In this document: piece after piece, positions 17,832-27,431 of the stretch
Position numbering within the stretch: position 1 is the stretch's first letter
Layout: every line of letters starts with the position of its first letter
Assembly (NCBI GenBank): GCA_910574285.1
Contig: CAJTAL010000020.1
Coordinates: 1-64,000, forward strand
DNA: 64,000 nucleotides
Direction: 5' to 3'
DNA from: Lachnospiraceae bacterium
Lineage (GTDB): Bacteria > Bacillota > Clostridia > Lachnospirales > Lachnospiraceae
The notes under the pieces: model-generated
The model's database searches: none
The model's input: only the letters and a program-made list of their open reading frames with translations
What the model was told of the DNA's origin: nothing
Program-made: the position numbers and the translations under genes

Positions 17832-19586
17832 ATGAGTAGTCAAGAAACATTTTCTATAACAACACTACAAAGAATGTGTGCTAGATCTGAATATTTGGAT
17901 GAGTCAGATATTCATATGAATGACAAAACAGTTTCATGGGATGGAAATATCATATATTACAAAACTAAAAAGCCGGCTTCGACAGGGAATGAATTTCTTA
18001 TTCCCATTCAAGTAAAGGGAAAAGAGTATAATATTCTTCCGGATTCGGATAGCATAAGTTATCCAGTGGATATAAATGATTTGAAAAATTATTTAAAGAA
18101 TGGCGGAGTAATATTTTTCGTTGATGCAATTTCAAAAACGGAATATAATGACAAAATGTATGCAAAAATCTTACTTCCGGTAGATATTGTCCATATGATG
18201 AAAGGAAAAGAAGAACAGGGGAGCATTACGGTACATTTAAACCATGTAAAAACTGTCCGAGAATTAGAAGAACTGTGTGTTCTTTTTAAAGAAAATAGAC
18301 CTAAACAGGCAATGGTAGGAGTGGGAAAATCAATTCCCGATTATGATAATATATCTAATTTTACTATATCAACATTGCCAACTCCGTATATGAATCCTGC
18401 AATCGCAATTGCGAAAAGTCCTTTTAAGTATGTGTATACCAAGAAGGATGGGATAGAGATACCAGTTTTATTGACAGATTTAGTTACTGCGACCGAAAGT
18501 GAGTGGTTAATAAAAATCGATGATAAAATAGAACAAAGATATCCTGTCCGACATATTTATGAATTAAATCAAACGACTACAAGGATTAGTGAGCTCATCG
18601 AATTTGTCTTAACAGAAAAAAGCCAAAAAACAACCATTCATTGTATTGAGGCAACTAACTATAATTTTGAAACAGTTTTTCAAGCATCAAAAATTATAGT
18701 AGCTGTTTCTGATGCAGAGGAAGTAATGATTGAAAATATAAGTCTGGGAAAAAATTTCTTAGGGGAAATACAAACAGCTTTTACAAAAGGATTTCTTGCC
18801 TATCACAAACGGATTGTTCAATTAGGAGAAACGCTTGCAGAACTAAATATTAAAAGAAGTTTATTTAAAACGAAAGAAATTTTAGATGCAGAACCTACCA
18901 TATTTTTTCTGAAAAAGGGATTAGTGGAAATGCAAGTTTTATCGTTACCATTCCAAGCAGATGAAAATTGTGGTCTTTACAAACAAATAATCGGATCTAG
19001 GAAATTGCTGTTAGAATATGAAAAGATTCAAGAAGATGGATATATAATTCGTAATTATTTGAAGGATGGTAAACGGATTGCTATCTTTGCCGATATACCA
19101 GATGGAAAAACACAGAAAATCAGCAGATGGTTTGCGTTACGAGATGAGGATATATCTAAGATGCTATTTGATGAAAATGATTTGTTGGAAGCAATGAACA
19201 AGATCAGTGAAGAAGAAACGGATCAACTTTTGGGACTAATATTGGATTTTCTAAAATCTTATGATAAGGAAAGCGATAAAAACTTATTGTTATTGGCTGA
19301 AAAATTAATAAATATCTTAGAGAAATATTCGATGGATCCAACCATTCTTACAATAAATAGACTTCAAATCATTGCCCGTAAAAGGGAGTTAGAGCTTGAA
19401 GAAAGGAAAACATTGGCACAAATTAAATATTCTGAGAATATATTTGCGAGGTGCTGTGCTTGTATATTGCTGAAACAGTTTGATGAATTTGATATACATA
19501 TGCAGCAATTATCTGCAAAAGAAAAAGAAGAATTTTATAGTTGGCCGATTGCTTCTTTATTACCAAATGTAGAAAAAAATGAATAG
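17832..19586 (+). CDS. 584-aa protein with DUF4365-type (PD-(D/E)XK-like) N-terminal domain
   Basis: Residues about 1-130 resemble the DUF4365 domain, a putative restriction-type nuclease fold: Glu20 in RSEYLDES, Asp37 in VSWDGNIIYY and the Gln60-Val-Lys62 box in LIPIQVKGK, then a strand-rich stretch (NGGVIFFVDAI). The remaining 450 residues are unassigned and mostly helical near the end. GGAGA precedes ATG 17832. It is AT-rich compared with the recombinase genes just upstream, and it is followed by a palindromic element and an ABC-3C system, so it is most likely cargo and probably defence-related. The nuclease assignment is motif-based and catalytic competence is not shown. Confidence 0.6.
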   Translation: MSSQETFSITTLQRMCARSEYLDESDIHMNDKTVSWDGNIIYYKTKKPASTGNEFLIPIQVKGKEYNILPDSDSISYPVDINDLKNYLKNGGVIFFVDAISKTEYNDKMYAKILLPVDIVHMMKGKEEQGSITVHLNHVKTVRELEELCVLFKENRPKQAMVGVGKSIPDYDNISNFTISTLPTPYMNPAIAIAKSPFKYVYTKKDGIEIPVLLTDLVTATESEWLIKIDDKIEQRYPVRHIYELNQTTTRISELIEFVLTEKSQKTTIHCIEATNYNFETVFQASKIIVAVSDAEEVMIENISLGKNFLGEIQTAFTKGFLAYHKRIVQLGETLAELNIKRSLFKTKEILDAEPTIFFLKKGLVEMQVLSLPFQADENCGLYKQIIGSRKLLLEYEKIQEDGYIIRNYLKDGKRIAIFADIPDGKTQKISRWFALRDEDISKMLFDENDLLEAMNKISEEETDQLLGLILDFLKSYDKESDKNLLLLAEKLINILEKYSMDPTILTINRLQIIARKRELELEERKTLAQIKYSENIFARCCACILLKQFDEFDIHMQQLSAKEKEEFYSWPIASLLPNVEKNE

Positions 19587-19603
19587 TACAGAAATTAGTA
19601 CGA

Positions 19604-19747
19604 GGCTGTCGCATTAAGTTTATATCCTAAATATTTATACATTTTACGCTCAGTCTGCGCTCACTTTGAGCTTGCAATCTCAAAGCGTGCTCGACAAATT
19701 CGCTAAAAGTGTATAAATATTTCTGGATAGTGCTTAAAGCGACGGCC
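19604..19747. repeat. 144-bp imperfect palindrome, MITE-like
   Basis: The left arm 19604-19645 (GGCTGTCGCATTAAG first) and right arm 19705-19747 (ending AAAGCGACGGCC) pair over about 34 of 43 positions. Between them a second stem pairs CACTTTGAG with CTCAAAGCGTG. The GGCTGTCGC end resembles the ends of some clostridial IS (IS1182-like), suggesting a non-autonomous derivative. The T-run after the right arm (CCCCATTTTTG) means it may also terminate transcription of the 584-aa gene. No target duplication was found. Confidence 0.6.
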
Positions 19748-19887
19748 CCATTTTTGTTGAGAAATACACAGTAAAGAAATATATAGCATCTATACCAAAG
19801 CTATTTTGCCATTTTTTGTATGATTAACTCGACTTATTATTTTTTTGTCGTATAATGAGAGTATAAAAATTATAAGGAGTAATGGTC

Positions 19888-21165
19888 GTGGGTAGAGGTA
19901 ATGATGCAATACCAACATGGAGTGGGTTTAATTATCAAGGAAAAATGATGCTATTGTATGTCCTAGAGTTAATAAATCAAATAGTCAAAGATCAAAACAA
20001 AGATATAGATGCCTATTCTGTTGAATTAGAAAAAACAGAAGATTTTTGCATTATTTGCGATTCAGAATATAAATCATTTCATCAGGTTAAGGCATATTTG
20101 TCTAAAGATAAATGGAACAGTTATAGCGAAGCGATGGACAAATTGTTGAAACATAGGGCTGAATCAAATAATCCAACAGCTAAATGTTATCTTACAGTTG
20201 CAAAGGAGATAAAAGATTGGGATGATGCATCTAATACATACAGTGTAAGTGTTGAATTATATAAAAGGGCATCAAAAGTAGTTGGTGTATGTGATGTTAG
20301 GAATGAAATAAATACGGAAATCTTAGCATATTTGAAAAGTAAAGGCTATTCTGATAAGGTAGACGAAGTTGTATATGGGGAATTATGTTTGTTTTTAGAT
20401 GATAGCATCGCAAGGATGCACAAGCAGGACTCTAAAAAAAGAAAATATATAATAAAATTTTCAGATATCATAGGAATTATGGAGTCTGCTATCGATAAAG
20501 AAGAGGTTCGAAAAGAATATTTTTTGAAAGAGAAAATTTATGAATATGTTATGCAGAATATTGAAAAGGCTTTAAATAATTTATGTCAAGATGAATGTGA
20601 TACTTCTTTAGAAAATTGTAATAGAATATGTGCTGCTAAATGTGGATATGAAAAAATGACGGAAATTGCTGATTATGGTCAATTTTGTAAATTACTCAAT
20701 CCGAGTAAAGTAGATGAGTGGGATAACGAATTGAACTTAGTAGAAAATCTTTCGGTTGATAAAATTCAAAGTGAAATTTATGAATTACTGTATAGAAGTG
20801 ATACTCCAGAAAAAGTTATGGGAGACAATTGGGGAATATATTTACAATCAAAGTATTCACAAGCGCCAAGCAAACAGGTCATACCTACGTTTTTAGATCT
20901 TACACGTGGTGCTAGGAAAGAACGGGCGTTACAGAATATCTTCCAAAATATTATTAATAATACAGACATTATTGATATATTGGCAGGAAATAGTATTACG
21001 GTTATTCCGGGAAGCTATTCAGGAACTTTATCCCAAGCACAAATTACATCTGGATGGAAAAACAGCTCTCCAAATAAAGTAGGTGAATATTATAGAGATA
21101 TAGAATTGATTTCTGCTCAGGAATTGAAAGAAAAATTTGAACAAAATGGAGGTAATCATGATTAA
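19888..21165 (+). CDS. ABC-three-component system, nuclease-like component
   Basis: A 425-residue protein. The N-terminus (IPTWSGFNYQGKMMLLYVL) is the opening I associate with ABC-3C proteins and Cap4-like nucleases; Asp52 (KTEDFCIIC) and Gln66-Val-Lys68 (FHQVKAYLSK) fit a PD-(D/E)XK site. A Cys-rich patch follows near residue 230-250 (DECDTSLENCNRICAAKCG), and the C-terminal domain (VIPTFLDLTRGARKERALQN) is typical of the anchoring component. ATG 19882 is too close to AAGGAG, so GTG 19888 is preferred. TATAAT at 19851-19856 is a likely -10 box. The next gene overlaps by 8 bases. These systems are proposed conflict or anti-phage systems. Function is inferred from family. Confidence 0.7.
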   Translation: MGRGNDAIPTWSGFNYQGKMMLLYVLELINQIVKDQNKDIDAYSVELEKTEDFCIICDSEYKSFHQVKAYLSKDKWNSYSEAMDKLLKHRAESNNPTAKCYLTVAKEIKDWDDASNTYSVSVELYKRASKVVGVCDVRNEINTEILAYLKSKGYSDKVDEVVYGELCLFLDDSIARMHKQDSKKRKYIIKFSDIIGIMESAIDKEEVRKEYFLKEKIYEYVMQNIEKALNNLCQDECDTSLENCNRICAAKCGYEKMTEIADYGQFCKLLNPSKVDEWDNELNLVENLSVDKIQSEIYELLYRSDTPEKVMGDNWGIYLQSKYSQAPSKQVIPTFLDLTRGARKERALQNIFQNIINNTDIIDILAGNSITVIPGSYSGTLSQAQITSGWKNSSPNKVGEYYRDIELISAQELKEKFEQNGGNHD

Positions 21166-21877
21166 TACTATATTGGATATAATACGTTTATTAAATGATG
21201 GAAATATTGTACCGATGCAAAAAGATGAAGATACAAAGATTGATTTGTATAATGAAAAAGTGCAATTGTTTATGGACGCATCTGGAGAAGAAAGCAAGTA
21301 TTACTATTTTTCGGAACTTGAGATAGATGATGAAAATCAGGATAATTTAGCAGAGATTGAAGATGTGGCTTTAAATAACGATGCATACACAGTCATAGAA
21401 AAACCGTCACCAAGCGATTCTTACATGATATTGTTTTGGAAGGTGAAGTGTATAGAGGAACGAATGTACCCAGATATCATAAAAATTGAAGAAAATGAAT
21501 TCTTTTATAAAAAATATGTGTTTTATTATACAGAAAAAGAACTGCAATGTTTTGAAAAATGGTGCGGATCATTAAAAACTAATGGAAACCCGATGCTTGA
21601 TACAGCATTAGAAGCTATACAATTCTTAAATGATGAATCGGAGCAGGTACAGTTTTTGACGCGTTTATTAAGCAAAGTTCCATTTTTTAATCCAATCTTT
21701 CCAAAAGCAGTTATGAATGACTTCGGTGAAATGGTGAGACAAAAGATAGAGGGAATACGGAAACAAAAAAAGAATGTTGAAATGATAAATGATATGTTTA
21801 TAAAATTAATAGAAGAAACATCTTTTAATGTAGACGTATTGTCCGATATGATATATCAAAAAATATTGGAGGAGTAA
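21158..21877 (+). CDS. ABC-three-component system, middle component
   Basis: A 239-residue acidic protein with no recognised catalytic motif. It has the position and size of the middle component of ABC-3C systems, between the nuclease-like protein and the SMC-like ATPase, overlapping the first by 8 bases and lying 4 bases before the second. GGAGG at 21149-21153 fixes ATG 21158. SDSYMILFWKVK near residue 88 is a conserved-looking core, but the subtype is not certain. The assignment depends mainly on gene order. Confidence 0.6.
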   Translation: MINTILDIIRLLNDGNIVPMQKDEDTKIDLYNEKVQLFMDASGEESKYYYFSELEIDDENQDNLAEIEDVALNNDAYTVIEKPSPSDSYMILFWKVKCIEERMYPDIIKIEENEFFYKKYVFYYTEKELQCFEKWCGSLKTNGNPMLDTALEAIQFLNDESEQVQFLTRLLSKVPFFNPIFPKAVMNDFGEMVRQKIEGIRKQKKNVEMINDMFIKLIEETSFNVDVLSDMIYQKILEE

Positions 21878-22789
21878 TTGGATGGGGTACACATTTAAGA
21901 GCCTAAGTATTAGAAATTTTAAGTATATTACAAATAATAAACCTTTAAAATTTGATTTTATGAATAGTAATATTGTAATTTTAGATGGTCAAAATGGGTA
22001 TGGTAAGACGACATTATTTGATGCTATTGAAGTTTTGGTGACTGGGAAAATAAAGCATTTTAACCCTAGTTTACAAAATAGAAAGACAGAAACATTAGGA
22101 ACATTGGCAAATGATGTAAATAAAGATATAGTTATTTCAGCAATTTTAGTCTCTGATGTTTCAGATGAAATACATGTAGAAAGAAAACTCTTATGTAAAA
22201 ATGAATTTCAGAGTATTATCACACTTAATAATCAAGAAATTAGTCAAGAAGAATTGTATGACAAATTTCATTTGAGTTCCAATATGTTTGATATAGGAAC
22301 ATATATCTCTCAAAGTGAATCTCTGGATTTTTTACAAAATAAGTATAAAAATAGAAAAGATTCTGTATCTTCTCTTTTAGATGACACTGAGATAACTGAT
22401 AAAATTCAAATGTTGAAATCGGTTCAAGAGCATATTCTGGAAAGAGTAAAAAAAGAACTTGAAGATAAAGAAAAACAAATAGATGAAATAAGTCAAAAAG
22501 TAAATGGGATAAAACGTCAGACAGATCATATTGTTATGAATGCGGAACTGCCTGGGGAAAACATACGATTATTTAATGAAGTTGAATATGAATTTGATGT
22601 CATAAAATTAGATCAGGGCGTTACATATGAAACCGTTATTCAACAGCTTAAACAAATTGAGGGATTCATAGAAAATTATGATGAATACCTTCGATACAAA
22701 GATAATGCTATTATAAAGGAGTTGAAAGAATCACCGAAACGGTTATATATGGCATTGTTTTATCGACAAGAGATTGAATTACTTAATAA

Positions 22790-24115
22790 CTATAAATGAG
22801 CAAATATCAAATTTTGCACAAAGTTATCCTGCTAACTCCATAACAGCTTCAATTGAAGCACCACTTTTGATAAACCGGTACAGATTTGTGAGCTGTTCCT
22901 GCTTTAGCTGTTTCTGTAAAAAAGCATAACCTTCTTCAAAAGCACAATAGCTTCCAGAATGCATGCAACACAAAAAATGAACCAGCGACATAATCAACCA
23001 ATATCTTTGGATTCCCTGACGGGAGCGGAGCTGATATTTATCCAGTGCCAGTTTACTTTTGCTTTGACGGAAAAATAATTCGATCGGCCACCGTTTGATA
23101 TAAGTCTCCAGTATCTCCAGAGTTGACAGACTGACATCCGTAGAGAGAAACAACCGCAGTGCTTTGGGATTCCCAAACGCATCCTTCGGATAGCTGATGA
23201 TAACAGCTGCATTGGGAATGCCATTTAGCTCCCCTTCATAGCGGTACACATAGAATTGACGGCCGCCAACGGTCACGAGGCTGACTCCCGGATCTGTTTT
23301 CCGCAAATGAAGGGCAAACAAACTGGCTTTCTGACGGATTCCCCATGGATAGAGAATACGGTTGGTCTTTAACGCACCTATCGTATAAAAACCTTTCCGT
23401 ATAAAGCTGTCCATTACCTTTGAAGAAGTATACCAGCTGTCACAAAGAAAATAGGAAACTACCGGTGCAATGGGAAGCTCTTCTGCAATCTCTTTTACGA
23501 TCTGAATCTTGGATTTTGATTTATCGTACAGTATGACTGCATAATTCAGGGTAATCCCATTGCAGGAAAGCATGACAGAAACAACCTGATGCCCGTAATC
23601 CTGACGGCCTTTTAAATGTGATTGGTGAAAATACGCTGCTTCGATTGGATGTAGAGCCTGTGACGAAGGCCGGGTATGTGAAGCAATGGTATCATCCACA
23701 ATACAGTAAACAGGCTGTCCGGAACGCTGAGCTTCCCTGTAAATAATATGGAGGATGCTCCTTTTGAGGGTATCCTGTAAAGCAATGTCATCCCATTTGC
23801 CATGATTCAGAAAATAAGCCGTGGTAGTCCTGTGACAATGGCTTACTTCTTGGAAATCCACAGTTTTCCCGCGGTATCCCCGGAGAAAAACGGAAAGGAT
23901 AATGGCCATCAAATGGTTCAGATACACATCAGATAAAAATAATCCGAGATTTAATGTCTTAAAGTAATTGTAAATATGGTTGGAATGATGTATACTGTTT
24001 GCAATGGACACCCCCTTGTTTGAGTGAGTATGTTGTTTGTTGATACTTCAATTATACATTATTCATCAGAGGGTGTCCTTATTTTGTGCAATATTTTGGA
24101 TTTGCTCATTTATAG
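22790..24115 (-). mobile_element. 1,326-bp insertion sequence inside the ABC-3C ATPase gene
   Basis: The terminal inverted repeats are 33 bp with 29 matches and share CTATAAATGAGCAAAT at the outer ends. A perfect 7-bp target duplication TTAATAA flanks it (22783-22789 and 24116-24122). It carries one intact transposase on the minus strand. The clean duplication and the undamaged host gene halves suggest a recent insertion. The family within the IS4-like DDE group is not certain. Confidence 0.92.
22824..24011 (-). CDS. DDE transposase of the IS (IS4-like group)
   Basis: A 395-residue transposase, intact and filling the IS. The DDE pattern is visible as YCIVDDTIASHT (Asp), SYFLCDSWYTSS (Asp) and YIKRWPIELFFRQSKSKLAL (Glu in the Y-x2-R-W-x-I-E box), followed by DKYQLRSRQGIQRYW. 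The Y-x-x-R-W-x-I-E signature is that of IS4-related families (IS4, IS701). It catalyses cut-and-paste movement of the element. Confidence 0.85.
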   Translation of the reverse strand: MSIANSIHHSNHIYNYFKTLNLGLFLSDVYLNHLMAIILSVFLRGYRGKTVDFQEVSHCHRTTTAYFLNHGKWDDIALQDTLKRSILHIIYREAQRSGQPVYCIVDDTIASHTRPSSQALHPIEAAYFHQSHLKGRQDYGHQVVSVMLSCNGITLNYAVILYDKSKSKIQIVKEIAEELPIAPVVSYFLCDSWYTSSKVMDSFIRKGFYTIGALKTNRILYPWGIRQKASLFALHLRKTDPGVSLVTVGGRQFYVYRYEGELNGIPNAAVIISYPKDAFGNPKALRLFLSTDVSLSTLEILETYIKRWPIELFFRQSKSKLALDKYQLRSRQGIQRYWLIMSLVHFLCCMHSGSYCAFEEGYAFLQKQLKQEQLTNLYRFIKSGASIEAVMELAG

Positions 24116-25517
24116 TTAATAAAAAAGAAAGTCTCATAAAAGAGTTAAATAAGAGCAAAGAATTATTGAAGAATTATAGCAATAATGTCTGGTCAGTAGA
24201 TGAAACATTGTTCAATAAAATTAAAATAAAACCAGAAATTATAATCCAAATAAAAACATTATTATTGAACCAGAAAAAAGAACAAAATCAACTGGATGAT
24301 GCGGATAAAGTTCTGGCACAGATGACAAAGGCAAGAAGGGGACTTATTAAAGAATTTTATAATGCTACGGAGTCAGGAAAGTTTGAAAAGAACAAATGCC
24401 CATTATGTGGAACAGCTTTTACAGATATAAATTCAGCTATTACAGAGACGGAACAATTTATAAAAAATATTCATACAGATGGGATAAAAATAATAGAAGA
24501 CATTGAAACACAAATAACAAATTTATTTCAAAAAGAAATTATTCCTGTGTTGAAAGTGTTTCTTGAAGAAAATACAATACTAATAAAAATGGATGATACT
24601 TTATCTGGGTGTAAGGCTCTATCGGTGGATAAATTACAGCAGTTGTTGGACAAGGTAAAAATATCAGAGTTTAAATCTCAAGGAATAGAAAAATTTGATA
24701 TTGAAGAATTTTCTCAACAATATGAAAGCTTATTGAAAGAACTTCAAGAGAAAGAAGTTCCAAATAAAATTATTTTTCAAGAAAAGCAGGTTGAATTGTA
24801 TAAATCTATTCATAACACCTATTATCATAATGAAAAACCTTATCACACAGTAGGAGAGTTACAAAGCAAGGAACAATATGTTGCGAAGTTATTTAATGAT
24901 AATCTTTCTTTGCAACTTTCAACGGAGGAGACCAGATTAAAAGAACTAAAAAGAGATTATGAAAAATACAAAAAGAAAACTGAAGACATGACAGATGCAG
25001 TAAAAATATTGATTAGTAAATATGAAGATGCGAATAAAGAATATCAAACACAACTTCTCAATGCAATTAAAATTCCGCTAATGGTGTATAGCGGAAGGAT
25101 TATACAAAATTATCCGCTGGGTTTGGGAATTAGAGCAATCATTAAAACTAATCAGTTAGTATTTGAAGCAGCGTCTAAGAGCGGAAGTGATGTTTATAAT
25201 ATTTTGAGTACAGGACAATTGAATGGTCTTTCAATTGCGCTTTTACTTTCAATAAAAAATGTGTATGGTGATACGAAAGGGTTAAACATTTTACTGATAG
25301 ATGATCCACTTCAAACAATTGATGATATTAGTGCAATTTCGCTTGCAGATCTGTTGACACAGCAGGGAATAGGACAAATTGTATTGTCTACACATGAGGA
25401 GGCAAAAGCAGCATTGCTGCGATATAAATTTAAACATGCAGGAATGAGTGTTCGGGAACAGAACATGCAAGCACTCTACATGAAAACAGTGACAGAAGAA
25501 TAGAAAGAGAGAGGAAA

Positions 25518-25558
25518 GCTAGTAGTGAAGGGGTGAGACTTTACTACTAGCCTTTTTT
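25518..25558 (+). terminator. rho-independent terminator of the ABC-3C operon
   Basis: GCTAGTAGTGAAG (25518-25530) pairs with CTTTACTACTAGC (25539-25551), one G-U pair, eight-base loop, followed by CTTTTTTAT. It lies 15 bases after the ATPase stop. Confidence 0.85.
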
Positions 25559-25627
25559 ATGGAAAATAACACACAGTACACAAATGTATATACTGTTAAA
25601 GCCCCTGTTTTCAAGGCATAAGGGAAT

Positions 25628-25820
25628 AGGGGTACAGTTTACGGACGAACCCACCGGGAATCTGGACCCGGATTCCTCGGCAGAAGTGATGGATCTTTTT
25701 GAGATGGTCCATAAGAGGGGGATGACCGTCCTTGTGGCTACGCACGACATCTCCCAGGTGGAGCGGCTTGGGCACCGCAGGCTGGAACTTACCATGTCTC
25801 CTGTGAATCTGTCAGCGTGA
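25628..25820 (+). pseudogene. 3' fragment of an FtsE/LolD-type ABC ATPase
   Basis: The fragment encodes TDEPTGNLDPDSSAEVMDLF and then RGMTVLVATHDISQVERL: Walker B, D-loop and H-loop of an FtsE/LolD-like ATPase. Walker A and the signature are absent and no start is present. It is more GC-rich than the AT-rich genes on both sides, which suggests that it is left over from an earlier chromosomal gene or arrived with a mobile element. It ends in GVNLSA-like random sequence (TMSPVNLSA) and a TGA at 25818. Confidence 0.7.
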
Positions 25821-25833
25821 AAAGTAATATAGA

Positions 25834-25932
25834 TTGCGCATTATATCAAAAAACAATGCTTATAATATTGCGTATTATAAGTAAATTTGATAAAATATAT
25901 TTTGCGCACTGTCGAATAACTTACTTTGCGCA
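25834..25932 (+). promoter_or_regulatory. four TTGCGCA-type motifs upstream of the DUF4143 ATPase gene
   Basis: TTGCGCA occurs at 25834-25840, 25902-25908 and 25926-25932, with TTGCGTA at 25868-25874. The starts are spaced 34, 34 and 24 bases apart in otherwise very AT-rich DNA just before the ATPase gene. Spacing of about three helical turns suggests a cooperative binding site, possibly autoregulatory. No regulator is identified. Confidence 0.5.
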
Positions 25933-25968
25933 GACATAAATTTTAAAGAAATCAGGGATGATATCAAT

Positions 25969-27330
25969 ATGGAGATTAAGAGAAAGATTTATCAGAAGAT
26001 TCTTAAGTGGAAATCCGATTCCAAAGGTAAAAAAGCATTACTTATAGAAGGTGCAAGGAGGGTTGGAAAGTCTACTATTGTCCAACGCTTTGCAGAAAAT
26101 GAATACAAATCTTATATCATGATAGATTTTAATAATGCACCGAAAAATATAAGGGATAATTTTGAAAATCTGAATCAGCTTGATATTTTTTTTCAAAATC
26201 TTTCATTAGAATATAATGTAAGATTATATCCAAAAGAATCTTTGATTATATTTGATGAAATACAGAAGTTTCCCAGAGCCCGCGAGGCAGTGAAATATTT
26301 GGTTGCAGACGGACGGTATGATTATATTGAAACGGGATCACTGATTTCAATACGTGAAAATGTGCAGGATATTACAATCCCGTCGGAGGAGAGAAAGATA
26401 AAGATGTATCCGGTGGATTTTGAGGAATTTGCCTGCGCACGGGGAGAGGATGTCCTGCTGGAATATATACAGAGTCGTTATCAGAGCAGGATTCCTCTGG
26501 AGCAAAAGATGCATGCAAAAGCGATGCGCTTATTCAGAGAATACTTGCTGGTCGGAGGAATGCCCCAGAGTGTGGTTGCATATGTGGAGAACGGAATGGA
26601 TTTCTATGCCAGTGATGTAGAAAAGAGGGATATTCTGGAGCTATATAGAGATGATATAAAGAAAGTATCAAAAAAGTATCATTCTAAAGTATCGGCATTA
26701 TTTGATCATATCCCGGCGTATTTGTCTACTCATGAGAAGAAGGTTGTGTTAAGTAAGATTGATTCAGGCGCAACATTCAGCCAGTATGATGATCCTCTTT
26801 TCTGGTTGGACGATTCCATGATCTGTAATGTGTGTTACAGGTGTAATGATCCGAATGTAGGTTTTGCATTGAATAAAAATGATTCTGCTGTAAAATGTTA
26901 CATGGGAGATACCGGATTGTTGGTAAGTCTTGCATTCAACGAGAATGAAATCGCGAGCCAGCAGCTTTACAGGTCTATCATGAACGGAAGACTTTCTCTT
27001 AATGAGGGGATGTTGTATGAAAATATTATTGCACAGATGATAACTGCAAAAGGAAAGAAACTATATTTTTATACGCGATACAGTGAAGAGAAGCACAGGA
27101 ATGATGTGGAGATTGATTTCCTGCTCTCAAATGAAAGCAAGACGAATTTTAAGATTTACCCGGTTGAAGTAAAGTCGTCTAAAAATTATTCAGCTACGTC
27201 ATTGGGTGTATTTCGATCCATGTATTCTAAACGAATTAAAGAATCTTATATAATCCATCCGAAGAATTATGCGGTTCAGGGGGAAATTATAAAAATCCCG
27301 CCGTATATGTTTTTTTGCTTGTTTGAGTGA
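25969..27330 (+). CDS. AAA ATPase with DUF4143 C-terminal domain
   Basis: A 453-residue protein. The AAA_14 domain has Walker A GARRVGKST near residue 25-33 and Walker B LIIFDEIQKFPRA near 88-100. The DUF4143 part near the end has a nuclease-like E-x-D and E-V-K pattern (DVEIDFLLS, YPVEVKSSKNY). Such single-gene ATPases are scattered and horizontally moved in gut Clostridia and Bacteroidetes; their function is unknown, with defence or toxin-antitoxin roles suggested. It is monocistronic, with its own repeat-containing upstream region and a bidirectional terminator after it. It is the last accessory gene before the core chromosome. Confidence 0.82.
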   Translation: MEIKRKIYQKILKWKSDSKGKKALLIEGARRVGKSTIVQRFAENEYKSYIMIDFNNAPKNIRDNFENLNQLDIFFQNLSLEYNVRLYPKESLIIFDEIQKFPRAREAVKYLVADGRYDYIETGSLISIRENVQDITIPSEERKIKMYPVDFEEFACARGEDVLLEYIQSRYQSRIPLEQKMHAKAMRLFREYLLVGGMPQSVVAYVENGMDFYASDVEKRDILELYRDDIKKVSKKYHSKVSALFDHIPAYLSTHEKKVVLSKIDSGATFSQYDDPLFWLDDSMICNVCYRCNDPNVGFALNKNDSAVKCYMGDTGLLVSLAFNENEIASQQLYRSIMNGRLSLNEGMLYENIIAQMITAKGKKLYFYTRYSEEKHRNDVEIDFLLSNESKTNFKIYPVEVKSSKNYSATSLGVFRSMYSKRIKESYIIHPKNYAVQGEIIKIPPYMFFCLFE

Positions 27331-27367
27331 TTTAAATGGTTGTTAGACGTTGCCGTATAAGAATATG

Positions 27368-27400
27368 AAAAAACAGCCACTGACGGTATGGCTGTTTTTT
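27368..27400. terminator. bidirectional terminator between the AAA gene and rpsT
   Basis: AAAAAACAGCC (27368-27378) pairs with GGCTGTTTTTT (27390-27400) around an 11-base loop. The A-run and T-run on opposite strands allow it to end both converging genes. Confidence 0.88.
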
Positions 27401-27431
27401 CATCATCTATTGTTCACAATAAACCGCTTCA

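Larger units (their letters stand above)
21882..25503 (+). pseudogene. ABC-three-component SMC/Rad50-like ATPase, split by an IS
   Basis: Two halves of one gene: 21882-22789 and 24123-25503. Removing the IS and one copy of TTAATAA joins EIELLN to KKESLIKELN in frame and gives 762 residues with no other lesion. The left half has Walker A LDGQNGYGKTT near residue 35 and a coiled coil from about 170. The right half has a CPLC zinc-hook-like motif (NKCPLCGTAF), coiled coil, signature LSTGQLNGLSIALL, Walker B LNILLIDDPLQTIDD and an H-loop in VLSTHEEA. This is the Rad50/RecN-like ATPase of ABC-3C systems. As it stands the system lacks an intact ATPase; the ends of the disrupted gene encode a 302-aa fragment plus 3 IS-derived residues. 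Confidence 0.85.

Noticed and set aside
25834-25932. CRISPR-like array of TTGCGCA units
   Set aside because: Units are only 7 bases with unequal spacing and no cas genes; an operator is more likely.
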